NCBI GenBank assembly: GCA_004553625.1
Contig: SFKX01000014.1
Coordinates: 62,001-126,000 of the forward strand
Origin: Clostridiales bacterium
GTDB lineage: Bacteria; Bacillota_A; Clostridia; Oscillospirales; Oscillospiraceae
Length of the DNA: 64,000 bases
Reading direction: 5' to 3'
Shown: one piece after another, positions 25,066 through 32,877 of the stretch
Numbering within the stretch: position 1 is the first letter of the stretch
Layout: every line of letters begins with the position of its first letter
Position numbers and translations under genes: made by a program
Notes under the pieces: generated by a model
What the model saw: the letters and a program-made list of their open reading frames with translations, nothing else
What the model was told of the DNA's origin: nothing
Database searches by the model: none

Positions 25066-25529
25066 TCGTACAACTCCCATCCCTTGCTCAACCTGGCTGC
25101 GGCCTCGCGCACCTCATCCCAGGCAAAGCCGCGCCGCACGAGATACGCGCAGGCCCGTCTGAGCTCGTCGCCCTCCGGGGCTTTTCCGCGCAGCCTCGTC
25201 TCCAGCAGCCTGTATAAGGTCTCCGTTTGGTCGGGCAGCTCCTCCAGCGCCGCGTCCCAGAGCTCGCGCGGCACGCGCCGCCGGCGCAGCTCCTCGCGTA
25301 TCCTCTGCCTGCCGCAGCCCTTTGCCGCGTAGTGCCGCACGACCATGCCCGCGTAGTTCTCATCGTTCACGAAGCCGAGCTCCGCCATGCGCTCCGCAGC
25401 CTGCTCCGCCGCCTCCGGCTCCTCGCCCTTTTCGGCCAGCTTCGCCGCCAGTTCCGCCTTCGAGTAGTCCCGGCGCTCCAGCAGCCGCAGCGCGCGCGCC
25501 TTCGCCCGCTCGAGCGGCGTCTCAGCCAT
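25062..25529 (-). CDS. recX: RecA regulatory protein RecX
   Basis: 155 residues of repeated three-helix modules (for example RRDYSKAELAAKLAEKG and AKGCGRQRIREELRRRRV), typical of RecX, which binds inside the RecA filament groove and limits its activity. It begins eight bases before the recA stop and ends in an overlap with rimO, so it is translationally coupled to its target gene. Confidence 0.92.
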   Translation of the reverse strand: MAETPLERAKARALRLLERRDYSKAELAAKLAEKGEEPEAAEQAAERMAELGFVNDENYAGMVVRHYAAKGCGRQRIREELRRRRVPRELWDAALEELPDQTETLYRLLETRLRGKAPEGDELRRACAYLVRRGFAWDEVREAAARLSKGWELYE

Positions 25530-26628
25530 CGAAATCGTCCGCCGAGATGTCCACCGCGCGGCCCGCGGCTATGGCCGCCTTCCTGGCCTGCGGCGTCATC
25601 AGCTTGTGCGCGTTCTCGCGTATCTGGGCCTCGAGCTTTGCCATGACCTCCGGGTTCTGCTCCAGGTACTCGCGCACGTTGTCCCGGCCCTGGATGCGCG
25701 TGTCGCCCACCGTGAACCAGGCCCCGCCCTTGTCTATGAGCTCCAGCTTCACCGCAAGGTCGATGATCTCACCCACCTTCGAGATGCCCTGGCCGTAGAT
25801 GATGTCGAACTCCGCCTCTTTGAAGGGGGGCGCGACCTTGTTCTTTATGACCTTCGCCCGGGTCCGGTTTCCGATCATCTCGGAGCCGTTCTTGAGGGTC
25901 TCTATCCTGCGCATATCTATCCTCACGCTGGAGAAATACTTGAGCGCGCGCCCGCCCGGCGTGGTCTCCGGGTTGCCGTACATGACGCCGATCTTCTCGC
26001 GCAGCTGGTTTATGAAGATGACGATGCAGCCCGTCTTGGACACGACGCCCGCCAGCTTCCTGAGCGCCTGACTCATGAGCCGCGCCACGACGCCGACGGA
26101 GCTCTCGCCCATCTCGCCCTCGAGCTCGCTGCGCGGCAGCAGCGCCGCGACGGAGTCTATGACGACGACGTCCAGCGCCCCCGAGCGCACCAGCTGCTCG
26201 GTTATCTCGAGCGCCTGCTCGCCGGTATCCGGCTGGGAGATGAGCAGGTTGTCTATGTCCACGCCCAGGGCCCGCGCATACGCCGGCTCCAGCGCGTGCT
26301 CTACGTCGATGTACGCGGCCTCGCCGCCCTCCTTCTGGGCCGAGGCCACAACGTGCAGCGCCAGCGTCGTCTTGCCGCAGCTCTCGGGGCCGTAGATCTC
26401 AACGATCCTGCCGCGCGGCACTCCGCCTATGCCCAGCGCCAGGTCCAGCGAGAGTGAGCCCGTAGAGATCGCCTCGACGTTCACGGGGATATCGTCGCCC
26501 AGGCGCATGATCGCGCCCTTGCCGTAGTTTTTCTCTATCTGCGCTATCGCGGTCTCGAGCGCCTTTTTCTTGTCGGAAGCGGCGGTCACAGGGACCGCAT
26601 AGGCCGTGGATTTTTTCTTCTCTGCCAT
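25522..26628 (-). CDS. recA: DNA recombinase RecA
   Basis: 368 residues. Walker A is GPESCGKTT, Walker B lies in LDVVVIDSVAALLPRSELEG, and INQLREKIGVMYGNPETTPG contains the DNA-binding L2 region. It catalyses homologous pairing and triggers the SOS response. ATG at 26628 begins MAEKKKSTAY after AGGTGC; the longer reading upstream is a shadow of prmC. No clear LexA box was found in the 30-bp gap to prmC. Confidence 0.97.
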   Translation of the reverse strand: MAEKKKSTAYAVPVTAASDKKKALETAIAQIEKNYGKGAIMRLGDDIPVNVEAISTGSLSLDLALGIGGVPRGRIVEIYGPESCGKTTLALHVVASAQKEGGEAAYIDVEHALEPAYARALGVDIDNLLISQPDTGEQALEITEQLVRSGALDVVVIDSVAALLPRSELEGEMGESSVGVVARLMSQALRKLAGVVSKTGCIVIFINQLREKIGVMYGNPETTPGGRALKYFSSVRIDMRRIETLKNGSEMIGNRTRAKVIKNKVAPPFKEAEFDIIYGQGISKVGEIIDLAVKLELIDKGGAWFTVGDTRIQGRDNVREYLEQNPEVMAKLEAQIRENAHKLMTPQARKAAIAAGRAVDISADDFDG

Positions 26629-26657
26629 ATTTGCACCTCGATCTATAATGTTTCCGT

Positions 26658-27515
26658 TCAGGCGCGGGCGGTCACTACCCGCTCCACGCCCCTGGTGTCT
26701 TTGATGGACTGCGCGTCGTGCAGGCCGGCCATGCGCATGAGGTCCTTGACGTCCCCGGCCTGGTCCTCTCCGACTTCGAACATCAGCATCCCGCCCTGGC
26801 GGATTACGCCCTTCCAATTCTTGAGTATCGCCCGGTAGAAGTCCAGCCCGTCGTCGCCGCCGTCCAGCGCCCAGACCGGCTCGTAGTCCCGCACGGAGGG
26901 GTCCAGCGTCAGTATGTCGAAGGTCGGTATATACGGCGGGTTCGAGACCACCAGGTCAAAGCTCCCCGTCATGATGGGCGGGGCCTTCGTCACGTCCGCC
27001 AGCATGAAGCTCACCCGGCCTTCCAGGCCGTTGCGGTTCACGTTGTGCCGGCTCACGTCCATCGCCTCCGGGCTCACGTCCGAGAGGACCACCCGCGTCT
27101 GCGGAAGGGCGTTGGCTATGGCGCAGCCTATGCAGCCGGAACCGCTGCACAGGTCCAGGACGCGGGCGTCCATCTTCCGCCCGTGCAGCCAGTTTATCGC
27201 CGTTTCAGCCAGGACCTCCGTGTCCACTCTCGGTATGAGCACCGCGGGCGAGACCTCCATCGGCAGGCCCCGGAACTCCCAAACTCCCGTTATATAGGCC
27301 ACGGGCTCGCCTGCCAGGCGGCGCTTCAGCATCGACTCCGCGCGTTTTTCCACCTCGTCCGTCGCGTAAAAGCGCATGTCCCGCAGGAGCTTTTCCGTTG
27401 TTTTTCCTGCAGCGGTAGCCGTTATGAGCTTGCCCTCAAGCTCCGCCGCCTCTATTCCGGCCTCGCGCAGCCGGTTGCGCACCGCTATATAAAGCTCGCT
27501 GTATGTCCGCGGCAT
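26658..27515 (-). CDS. prmC: peptide chain release factor N5-glutamine methyltransferase PrmC
   Basis: 285 residues. The N-terminal helical domain is followed by a SAM-binding fold (VLDLCSGSGCIGCAIA) and the diagnostic VVSNPPYIP motif that binds the target Gln. It methylates the GGQ motif of release factors 1 and 2. prfA is not adjacent; the gene sits between yqhQ and recA. Confidence 0.93.
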   Translation of the reverse strand: MPRTYSELYIAVRNRLREAGIEAAELEGKLITATAAGKTTEKLLRDMRFYATDEVEKRAESMLKRRLAGEPVAYITGVWEFRGLPMEVSPAVLIPRVDTEVLAETAINWLHGRKMDARVLDLCSGSGCIGCAIANALPQTRVVLSDVSPEAMDVSRHNVNRNGLEGRVSFMLADVTKAPPIMTGSFDLVVSNPPYIPTFDILTLDPSVRDYEPVWALDGGDDGLDFYRAILKNWKGVIRQGGMLMFEVGEDQAGDVKDLMRMAGLHDAQSIKDTRGVERVVTARA

Positions 27516-27535
27516 GTCCCCATCCCCTTTCGCCC

Positions 27536-28489
27536 TTACCAGGCGTCTTTACCTTTTTCCTCGGGTATAACGAGCTCCAGCGCCCGTATCGCGCACTCTA
27601 TCATGCCGTCGTCCGGCTCGTTCGTGGTCAGGTGCTGCAGCTGCTTGCCCGGCCAGGTGAAAATGCGCGAGACTATGTTCCGGTCGTGCCGCCCGGCCCA
27701 GCGGTTCAGCTCGTACGCCACGCACACGATCACCGGCAAAAGCAGCAGTCTGAGCGCAAAACGCAGCAGCGTGTTGTCTATCTGTATCAGCAGGCCCACA
27801 AAGATACCCAGCACGATGACCACCAGTAGGAAGCTCGTCCCGCACCTCGGGTGGAAGCGGCTCTGCGGCCGGACGTTCTCCACCGTCAGCGGCAGGCCTT
27901 TCTCATAGCAGAAGATCGTCTTGTGCTCTGCGCCGTGGTAGGCAAAGAGCCGCTTCATGTCCTTCATCCGCGAGCAGAGCCACAGGTACACGAGAAATAT
28001 TACTATCTTTATCGCGCCTTCCAGCAGACTGCGCAGCGTATAATGTCCCTCGACCCCAGGGATGAAGCCCGCTATGAAGGTCGGCAAAAACAAAAACAGC
28101 GCCACCGCAAGGCACACGCCCAGAAAGGCCGCAAAGCCTATTATCGCCTTTTCCGCCTTCTCGCTGCCCAGCTTCTTTTCGAGCCACAGGTCGAACTTCG
28201 TCGGCTCCTCCTGCTCGTCCTCGGGCAGGAGGCTCGCCGAGTATGACAGCGCCTTCATGCCCTTGAGCATCGAATCCGCAAAGGTCACGAGCCCGCGTAT
28301 GAAGGGCCAGCCCAGCGCCGGATGTCTGTCCTTTATGAGCCGGAGCGGCTCGACCTTCTCCGTCAACCCGTCCTTTGTCCGGCACACGATGGCCTGCTTG
28401 TCCGGCCCACGCATCATGATGCCCTCTATAAGCGCCTGCCCGCCTATCATCGTGCGGAAGCAGACATTTTCATTGTTTTTCTCTGACAT
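27536..28489 (-). CDS. yqhQ: YqhQ family membrane protein (DUF1385)
   Basis: 317 residues. The N-terminal IGGQALIEGIMMRGPDK and GWPFIRGLVTFADS blocks are diagnostic of DUF1385, followed by several membrane segments and FAYHGAEHKTIFCYEKG. Function unknown; yqhQ is commonly found near prmC or prfA in Firmicutes, as here. Confidence 0.9.
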   Translation of the reverse strand: MSEKNNENVCFRTMIGGQALIEGIMMRGPDKQAIVCRTKDGLTEKVEPLRLIKDRHPALGWPFIRGLVTFADSMLKGMKALSYSASLLPEDEQEEPTKFDLWLEKKLGSEKAEKAIIGFAAFLGVCLAVALFLFLPTFIAGFIPGVEGHYTLRSLLEGAIKIVIFLVYLWLCSRMKDMKRLFAYHGAEHKTIFCYEKGLPLTVENVRPQSRFHPRCGTSFLLVVIVLGIFVGLLIQIDNTLLRFALRLLLLPVIVCVAYELNRWAGRHDRNIVSRIFTWPGKQLQHLTTNEPDDGMIECAIRALELVIPEEKGKDAW

Positions 28490-28501
28490 TTTTACCTCGT
28501 A

Positions 28502-29575
28502 TCACTGAGTTTTAACCGGCAGCTCCACCGTCACCAGTCCGCCGCCGTCCTCGCAGTTGCCGACCGTCAGCCGGCCCCTGTGCCTTGTTACTATCTCGTC
28601 GCACACGGCCAGGCCTATCCCGCTGCCGCGCTCCTTGCCCCGGCCCTTGTAGAACCGTTCCTTCACGTGGGGCAGGTCCTCATCCGCAAAGCCCGGGCCG
28701 TGGTCCCGCACCATCACCTTCACATATTCGCCCTCGTTCTTTGCCGAGAGCTCTATCCGCTTGCCGCGTTTGCCGTATTTCGCCGCGTTGTCCAGTATGT
28801 TCAGCAGCACCTGCTTGAGCCGTGCCGGATCTCCCGTGACGGGAAGCAGCGGTTCCTCCGGCGTCTCATAGATGAGCTCAAGGCCGTCGTGCTTGAGCAG
28901 CTCCCCATAGGTGAAGGCGACCTCCTCCAACAGCAGCTCCAGCTCTACCTCCTCCAGATTGAGCGTGAACCTGCCGTCCCGAAGTCGCGTGAACTCCAGG
29001 AGCTCTTCCACCATGCCCGTCAGCCTGCCGGCCTCCGCGGAGATTATCTCAACGCCCCTTCTCGAGTCTCCCTGGATCGCCTCGTCGAACATCAGCGTCT
29101 CGCTCCAGCCTGTTATCGCCGTGAGCGGCGTCCTCAGCTCGTGCGACACTGAGGAGATGAACTCGGACTGGGTCCTGCCGGCCTCGCCTATCTTTACGGA
29201 CATGTCGTTGAACGCATCCACGAACCGGCCGATCTCGTCGTCCCGGAGCTTTTCCGCGAGCGAGCCGTAGCTGCCGTCCGCGATGCGGCGCGCGGTATCT
29301 CCCAGGCCGAGGATGGGGCTCGTGACCCTCTCCCTGAACCAGAGGTTGGAAAACAGCAGCAGCGCCACCGCGCAGCCGGCGAATATCCCCGCCCAGCCCG
29401 CTTCGCCGCAGAGCCCCATAACCAGCGTCAGCAGGACGCAGACGACGCCCGCGCAGCTCGCTATCAGCCAGACTCCCTTCAGGCCCTTTAGCGTTTCCGG
29501 GCGTTCTCCCCCGGCGAAGCGCTTCACCGCGGCCAGCGCCCTGGCCGCAAGGCCCGGCTTGTTCTTGTCCTCCAT
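28502..29575 (-). CDS. sensor histidine kinase
   Basis: About 357 residues: two adjacent hydrophobic segments with almost no extracytoplasmic loop, a HAMP-like stretch (VTSPILGLGDTARRIADGSY), the phosphoacceptor box SHELRTPLTAITGWSETL and an ATPase domain with NILDNAAKYG, DHGPGF and GSGIGLAV. The lack of a sensor loop suggests that it senses an intramembrane or protein signal, as PhoR- or cell-wall-type kinases can. ATG at 29575 is two bases after the regulator stop; an in-frame ATG at 29590 would overlap it. Confidence 0.9.
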   Translation of the reverse strand: MEDKNKPGLAARALAAVKRFAGGERPETLKGLKGVWLIASCAGVVCVLLTLVMGLCGEAGWAGIFAGCAVALLLFSNLWFRERVTSPILGLGDTARRIADGSYGSLAEKLRDDEIGRFVDAFNDMSVKIGEAGRTQSEFISSVSHELRTPLTAITGWSETLMFDEAIQGDSRRGVEIISAEAGRLTGMVEELLEFTRLRDGRFTLNLEEVELELLLEEVAFTYGELLKHDGLELIYETPEEPLLPVTGDPARLKQVLLNILDNAAKYGKRGKRIELSAKNEGEYVKVMVRDHGPGFADEDLPHVKERFYKGRGKERGSGIGLAVCDEIVTRHRGRLTVGNCEDGGGLVTVELPVKTQ

Positions 29576-29577
29576 GC

Positions 29578-30264
29578 TCAGGAGCCCCACTTATAGCCGT
29601 AGCCCCAGATGGTAGTGATGAACTCCGGCGCCGTCGGCGTGTCCTCGATTTTTATCCTAAGTCTGCGGATATTCACATCGACTATTTTGAGTTCGCCCTT
29701 GTAGTCCGCGCCCCAGACGCTCTCGAGTATGTCCTCCCGCGAGAGAGCCTTGCCCGGGTTTTCCATGAAGAGCTTCATGATGGAATACTCCGTCTGCGTC
29801 AGCTTCACCCGCTGGCCGTTTTTATCCAGGGTCCTGTTTCTGGAGTTGAGGACAAAGGGTCCGCTCTCCAGCTCCGGCTCTTCATCTTCCTCAACTGAGC
29901 CGAGGCGGCGGTAGAGCGCGTCCACTCTTGCCAGGAGCTCCGCGGGGGAGAAGGGTTTGGTGACATAGTCGTCCGCACCTGTCATTAGGCCCGTGACCTT
30001 ATCCATCTCCTGGCCGAGCGCCGTCAGCATGATTATTCCCATCTTCGAGCCGGAGGCCCGGATGCTGCGGCAGATCTCAAAGCCGTCTATATCCGGGAGC
30101 ATGACGTCCAGCAGGGCGAGGCCGATGTCATCGTGCTCCGAGAGCAGGCGAAGCGCCTCCTCCCCCGTAGCCGCTTCGACGGGCTCGTAACCCGAGCGCC
30201 GGAGATTGATGACGACAAAACTGCGGATGCCGGCTTCATCCTCGAGCACCAGTATCTTTTTCAT
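29578..30264 (-). CDS. OmpR/PhoB-family response regulator
   Basis: 228 residues: receiver with ILVLEDE, phosphoacceptor Asp in LALLDVMLPDIDGFE, Thr in MLTALGQ and Lys in VTKPFSP, then a winged-helix effector domain ending ITTIWGYGYKW. Partner of the following histidine kinase. ATG at 30264 follows AAAGGAG; an upstream GTG at 30273 is too close to that site. Promoter elements lie in the 160-bp region toward the divergent transferase gene. Confidence 0.93.
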   Translation of the reverse strand: MKKILVLEDEAGIRSFVVINLRRSGYEPVEAATGEEALRLLSEHDDIGLALLDVMLPDIDGFEICRSIRASGSKMGIIMLTALGQEMDKVTGLMTGADDYVTKPFSPAELLARVDALYRRLGSVEEDEEPELESGPFVLNSRNRTLDKNGQRVKLTQTEYSIMKLFMENPGKALSREDILESVWGADYKGELKIVDVNIRRLRIKIEDTPTAPEFITTIWGYGYKWGS

Positions 30265-30429
30265 GCCGCCCACGCTCCTTTCGCATGTCTTTTTATGCTC
30301 TGCAAAAACGCTTTAATATTATAACACATGAATTACAATAGTGGTAGCATCAGATTACAAAATGTAGTATAATTTGAGTCGAAGCGGAGAAAATTCGGGA
30401 AAATGCACTATCGGGAGGTCAAGTTCGGC

Positions 30430-30996
30430 ATGCTTATTTTCTATACGGCGACGGACGGACTGGACGCCGGGCGAGCCCGCTGCCGCGGCCGCGTCCCGAC
30501 GGGCGAGAGCGCCCTGGCCTATTCCCTGCTGCTGTACGCGTTGGAGCAGCGGCACGGCGTGCGAGAGCTCCCGGAGCTGGGCGTGACGCCCGGCGGAAAG
30601 CCGTACTTCCCCTCCCGGCCGGACTGGCACTTTTCGCTCAGTCACACCCGCGGCCTTGTGCTCGTGGCGGTGTCGGACCGGCCTGTGGGCGCGGACGCCC
30701 AGGTGAAGGACGGGCGCGCGGAACGCCTGACGGGAAAGCTCATGTCCCCGGGGGAGAGGGCGGAGTTCGACTTTTATGAGCTCTGGTGCCTGCGCGAATC
30801 CGTCTACAAGCTGCGCGGCTGCGGAGACCTCCGCACCATGCGCTTTTCGCGCAGGGACGGCGCGGTGCTTGCGCCGGAGCCCGGGATATACTGCCGCAGC
30901 TGGTCGCTGCCTGGCCACGCCCTGGCCGCCGCAGACTTTGACGGGCTCCTGCCCGAGGCCCCGGTAGAGGTCCCGCCGGACAAAATCTGTACTTGA
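30430..30996 (+). CDS. 4'-phosphopantetheinyl transferase, Sfp-like, divergent
   Basis: 188 residues. WHFSLSHTRGLVLVAVSDRP followed by VGADAQ aligns with the LSHS and GIDIE core of Sfp-type transferases, and LWCLRESVYKL with WTxKEAYxK. These enzymes load 4'-phosphopantetheine onto carrier proteins. The metal-binding Glu after the conserved Asp is Gln91 here, so activity may be altered or the enzyme may belong to the three-residue-variant subgroup. ATG at 30430 follows GGGAGG. No carrier-protein synthase is encoded in the window. Confidence 0.8.
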   Translation: MLIFYTATDGLDAGRARCRGRVPTGESALAYSLLLYALEQRHGVRELPELGVTPGGKPYFPSRPDWHFSLSHTRGLVLVAVSDRPVGADAQVKDGRAERLTGKLMSPGERAEFDFYELWCLRESVYKLRGCGDLRTMRFSRRDGAVLAPEPGIYCRSWSLPGHALAAADFDGLLPEAPVEVPPDKICT

Positions 30997-31031
30997 AAAG
31001 CGGCCCCGCTTGGGCTATAATTATAGACCAC

Positions 31032-31116
31032 GCCGGTGTGGCGAAACTGGCAGACGCACCGCACTCAAAATGCGGCGGAGTGATCCATGCCGGTTCGAGT
31101 CCGGCCACCGGCACCA
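31032..31116 (+). tRNA. tRNA-Leu(CAA)
   Basis: 85-nt cloverleaf with a long variable arm, acceptor GCCGGTG/CACCGGC, anticodon loop CTCAAAA (anticodon CAA), T-arm GCCGGTTCGAGTCCGGC and an encoded CCA end. Confidence 0.95.
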
Positions 31117-31117
31117 C

Positions 31118-31156
31118 GTCGGAGCAAGCTCTGTATCGCTTGCTCCGACTTTTTTG
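31118..31156 (+). terminator. terminator of tRNA-Leu
   Basis: GTCGGAGCAAGC (31118-31129) pairs perfectly with GCTTGCTCCGAC (31138-31149), followed by TTTTTT. Confidence 0.9.
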
Positions 31157-31188
31157 CTGCTGCATCTATACTGCTGCGATATCCATAG

Positions 31189-31226
31189 AGACCCGGCGCT
31201 TTCCTTTGAAAGCGCCGGGTCTTTTG
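31189..31226 (+). terminator. second terminator-like hairpin after tRNA-Leu
   Basis: AGACCCGGCGCTTTC and GAAAGCGCCGGGTCT form a long perfect stem followed by TTTTG. The 160 bp between this and the methyltransferase stop at 31319 hold nothing else I recognise. Confidence 0.6.
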
Positions 31227-31318
31227 TCCGCGCCAAAACTTACTTCGCCGCCCATCCTCCGGGCGGGCGGTTCTTTATGTCTTGCCTCCGTTCCATCCAA
31301 GGTGCGGAGCCGGCGCGC

Positions 31319-31942
31319 CTACCGAACGGCCAGAATGCAAAGCCTGTGCCGCTTCGCGTCATGGTCCACCACGACCTCGGTAAAGCCGACTTCGGTGAGG
31401 AAAACGGAAAGCTGCGCTTTGTCGAAAATTCGCAGACCGTCAATGGTAGAAAGCCATTTTTCATCGCTTGGACTCATCCCGTCGGATTCATTTGTTATCA
31501 GAAATGTCCCGCCCGGTTTCAAGACGCGATAGACCTCCCGGAGGCTTTCCATCGGCCCCGGCCAGAAGTATACCGTCTCAAACGCGGTCGCTAGGTCGAA
31601 CTTCTCATCCCCGAAGGGCAGCCGGGACACATCCCCCTGTATGACGCGGCAGCGGCCCTTTTGTATCTCCCGACGATTGACCCGCTTTGTCTTTTCCACG
31701 GAGACCTCTGAATAATCCAGTGCGGTTATTTTTGCAGCCGGATACCTGCGCAGAAGCTCCCTGACATTCCGTCCGCCGCCGCAGCCCAGCTCAGCTATCT
31801 CGGCAGGGCCTGCCGCAGGCAGATGGCTCATGCCCCAATCTGAAACGGCAGCATGAGCATGGTTCATGCTACCAACCATCCACTTCCCCAGCAAACCTTC
31901 CGGCTTGCGCGTATTGTTGAAAAAAGTTTTCAGAATTCCCAT
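31319..31942 (-). CDS. class I SAM-dependent methyltransferase
   Basis: 207 residues with the SAM-binding glycine loop IAELGCGGGRNV, an acidic residue at the end of strand two (ITALDYS), and LKPGGTFLITNESD after strand five. Substrate unknown; UbiE/small-molecule type by general fold. ATG at 31942 follows AGGAGG; an alternative ATG at 31966 lacks one. The 197 bp upstream contain AT-rich promoter-like DNA and the terminator of the next gene. Confidence 0.88.
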   Translation of the reverse strand: MGILKTFFNNTRKPEGLLGKWMVGSMNHAHAAVSDWGMSHLPAAGPAEIAELGCGGGRNVRELLRRYPAAKITALDYSEVSVEKTKRVNRREIQKGRCRVIQGDVSRLPFGDEKFDLATAFETVYFWPGPMESLREVYRVLKPGGTFLITNESDGMSPSDEKWLSTIDGLRIFDKAQLSVFLTEVGFTEVVVDHDAKRHRLCILAVR

Positions 31943-32107
31943 GGTCGCCTCCTGAGAGCGCAGCATGCGTTAGTGATGACTAACTGTGTCTATTATAACT
32001 CACTTCTTCTCAAAAAGCAACCTTGGAGCAAACATTCCCGCTCTGCCCGCGAGGGAATTCCTCTCGACGTGACTTCTCGGGATACGGCGCTGTATACACA
32101 AAAGTTT

Positions 32108-32135
32108 GGCCGGGCAGGAAGCTGCCCGGCCTTTC
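32108..32135 (-). terminator. terminator behind the Pro/Thr-rich anchored protein gene
   Basis: GGCCGGGCAG (32108-32117) pairs with CTGCCCGGCC (32122-32131); on the minus strand AAACTTTTG follows, just after the stop at 32140. Confidence 0.65.
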
Positions 32136-32139
32136 ATAT

Positions 32140-32817
32140 TCAGCTGATGGTGCCGGTAGCCACGACGTTCTCAAGCTCGGTCCCGCCGTAGCTGCCCTGG
32201 AAATGCCAGGTGACCGTTGCCGTCGCGGGCAGGGACGTCCCGCTAAGCTCTATCTGAGCTGTGGACAGCTCATTGGTGTCCAGGCCCGGTCCAGCGTATT
32301 CAATGGCCTCCGTATCAAACTCCCAGGTCTGCCCGCCGATCTGGACGCTAAGCGCATGCCAGGCCGCGTTGTTATACAGACTGTAGGATTCCGTGCTGAC
32401 CTTCATGCTCAAAGTGGCGCTGCCGTCGGACTTCGGTGTGAGCGTCCAGTCCACGACTATGTTCAGGCCCGTTCCGGTGTCGCTCTCGAAGCTGCCGCTC
32501 GTAGCGCTCAGGTTAGGAGTGGGCTCCGGAGTGGGAGTGGGGCTCGGAGTCGGCGAAGGCGTGGGTTCTGCGGTCTCCGTGGGAGCTTCGCTCGGTTTGT
32601 CGGCGCCGTCATCGCCGTCGGTGGGGGGTTCTGTGTTTTCAGGCGCAGTGCTTCCGTCGAGCACTTCCGAGACGTCACCGGCGTTCGGCGCGTCCGTCTC
32701 CACGTCCTTATCCTCCCCGCCGCCGCGCAGGATGAAGATGAGCGCCACGACGATTATAACCAGGATCAGCAGCGCAAGGATTGCGCCTGCCGGACTCTTT
32801 TTGCTATTTCCTGACAT
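32140..32817 (-). CDS. membrane-anchored protein with Pro/Thr-rich linker, function unknown
   Basis: 225 residues: Lys-containing N-terminus, one strongly hydrophobic anchor (about residues 10-30, no lipobox), an Asp/Thr/Pro-rich low-complexity linker to about residue 105, and a C-terminal beta-rich domain of about 120 residues. The outer domain would be displayed on the cell surface. I do not recognise its family. The linker resembles that of the DD-carboxypeptidase at 18.6 kb. Confidence 0.75.
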   Translation of the reverse strand: MSGNSKKSPAGAILALLILVIIVVALIFILRGGGEDKDVETDAPNAGDVSEVLDGSTAPENTEPPTDGDDGADKPSEAPTETAEPTPSPTPSPTPTPEPTPNLSATSGSFESDTGTGLNIVVDWTLTPKSDGSATLSMKVSTESYSLYNNAAWHALSVQIGGQTWEFDTEAIEYAGPGLDTNELSTAQIELSGTSLPATATVTWHFQGSYGGTELENVVATGTIS

Positions 32818-32877
32818 ATTGTATCACCTCTCGCCTATTATCGGCCATTAGACGAGCAAAGTCAAACAAAGTTTCGG

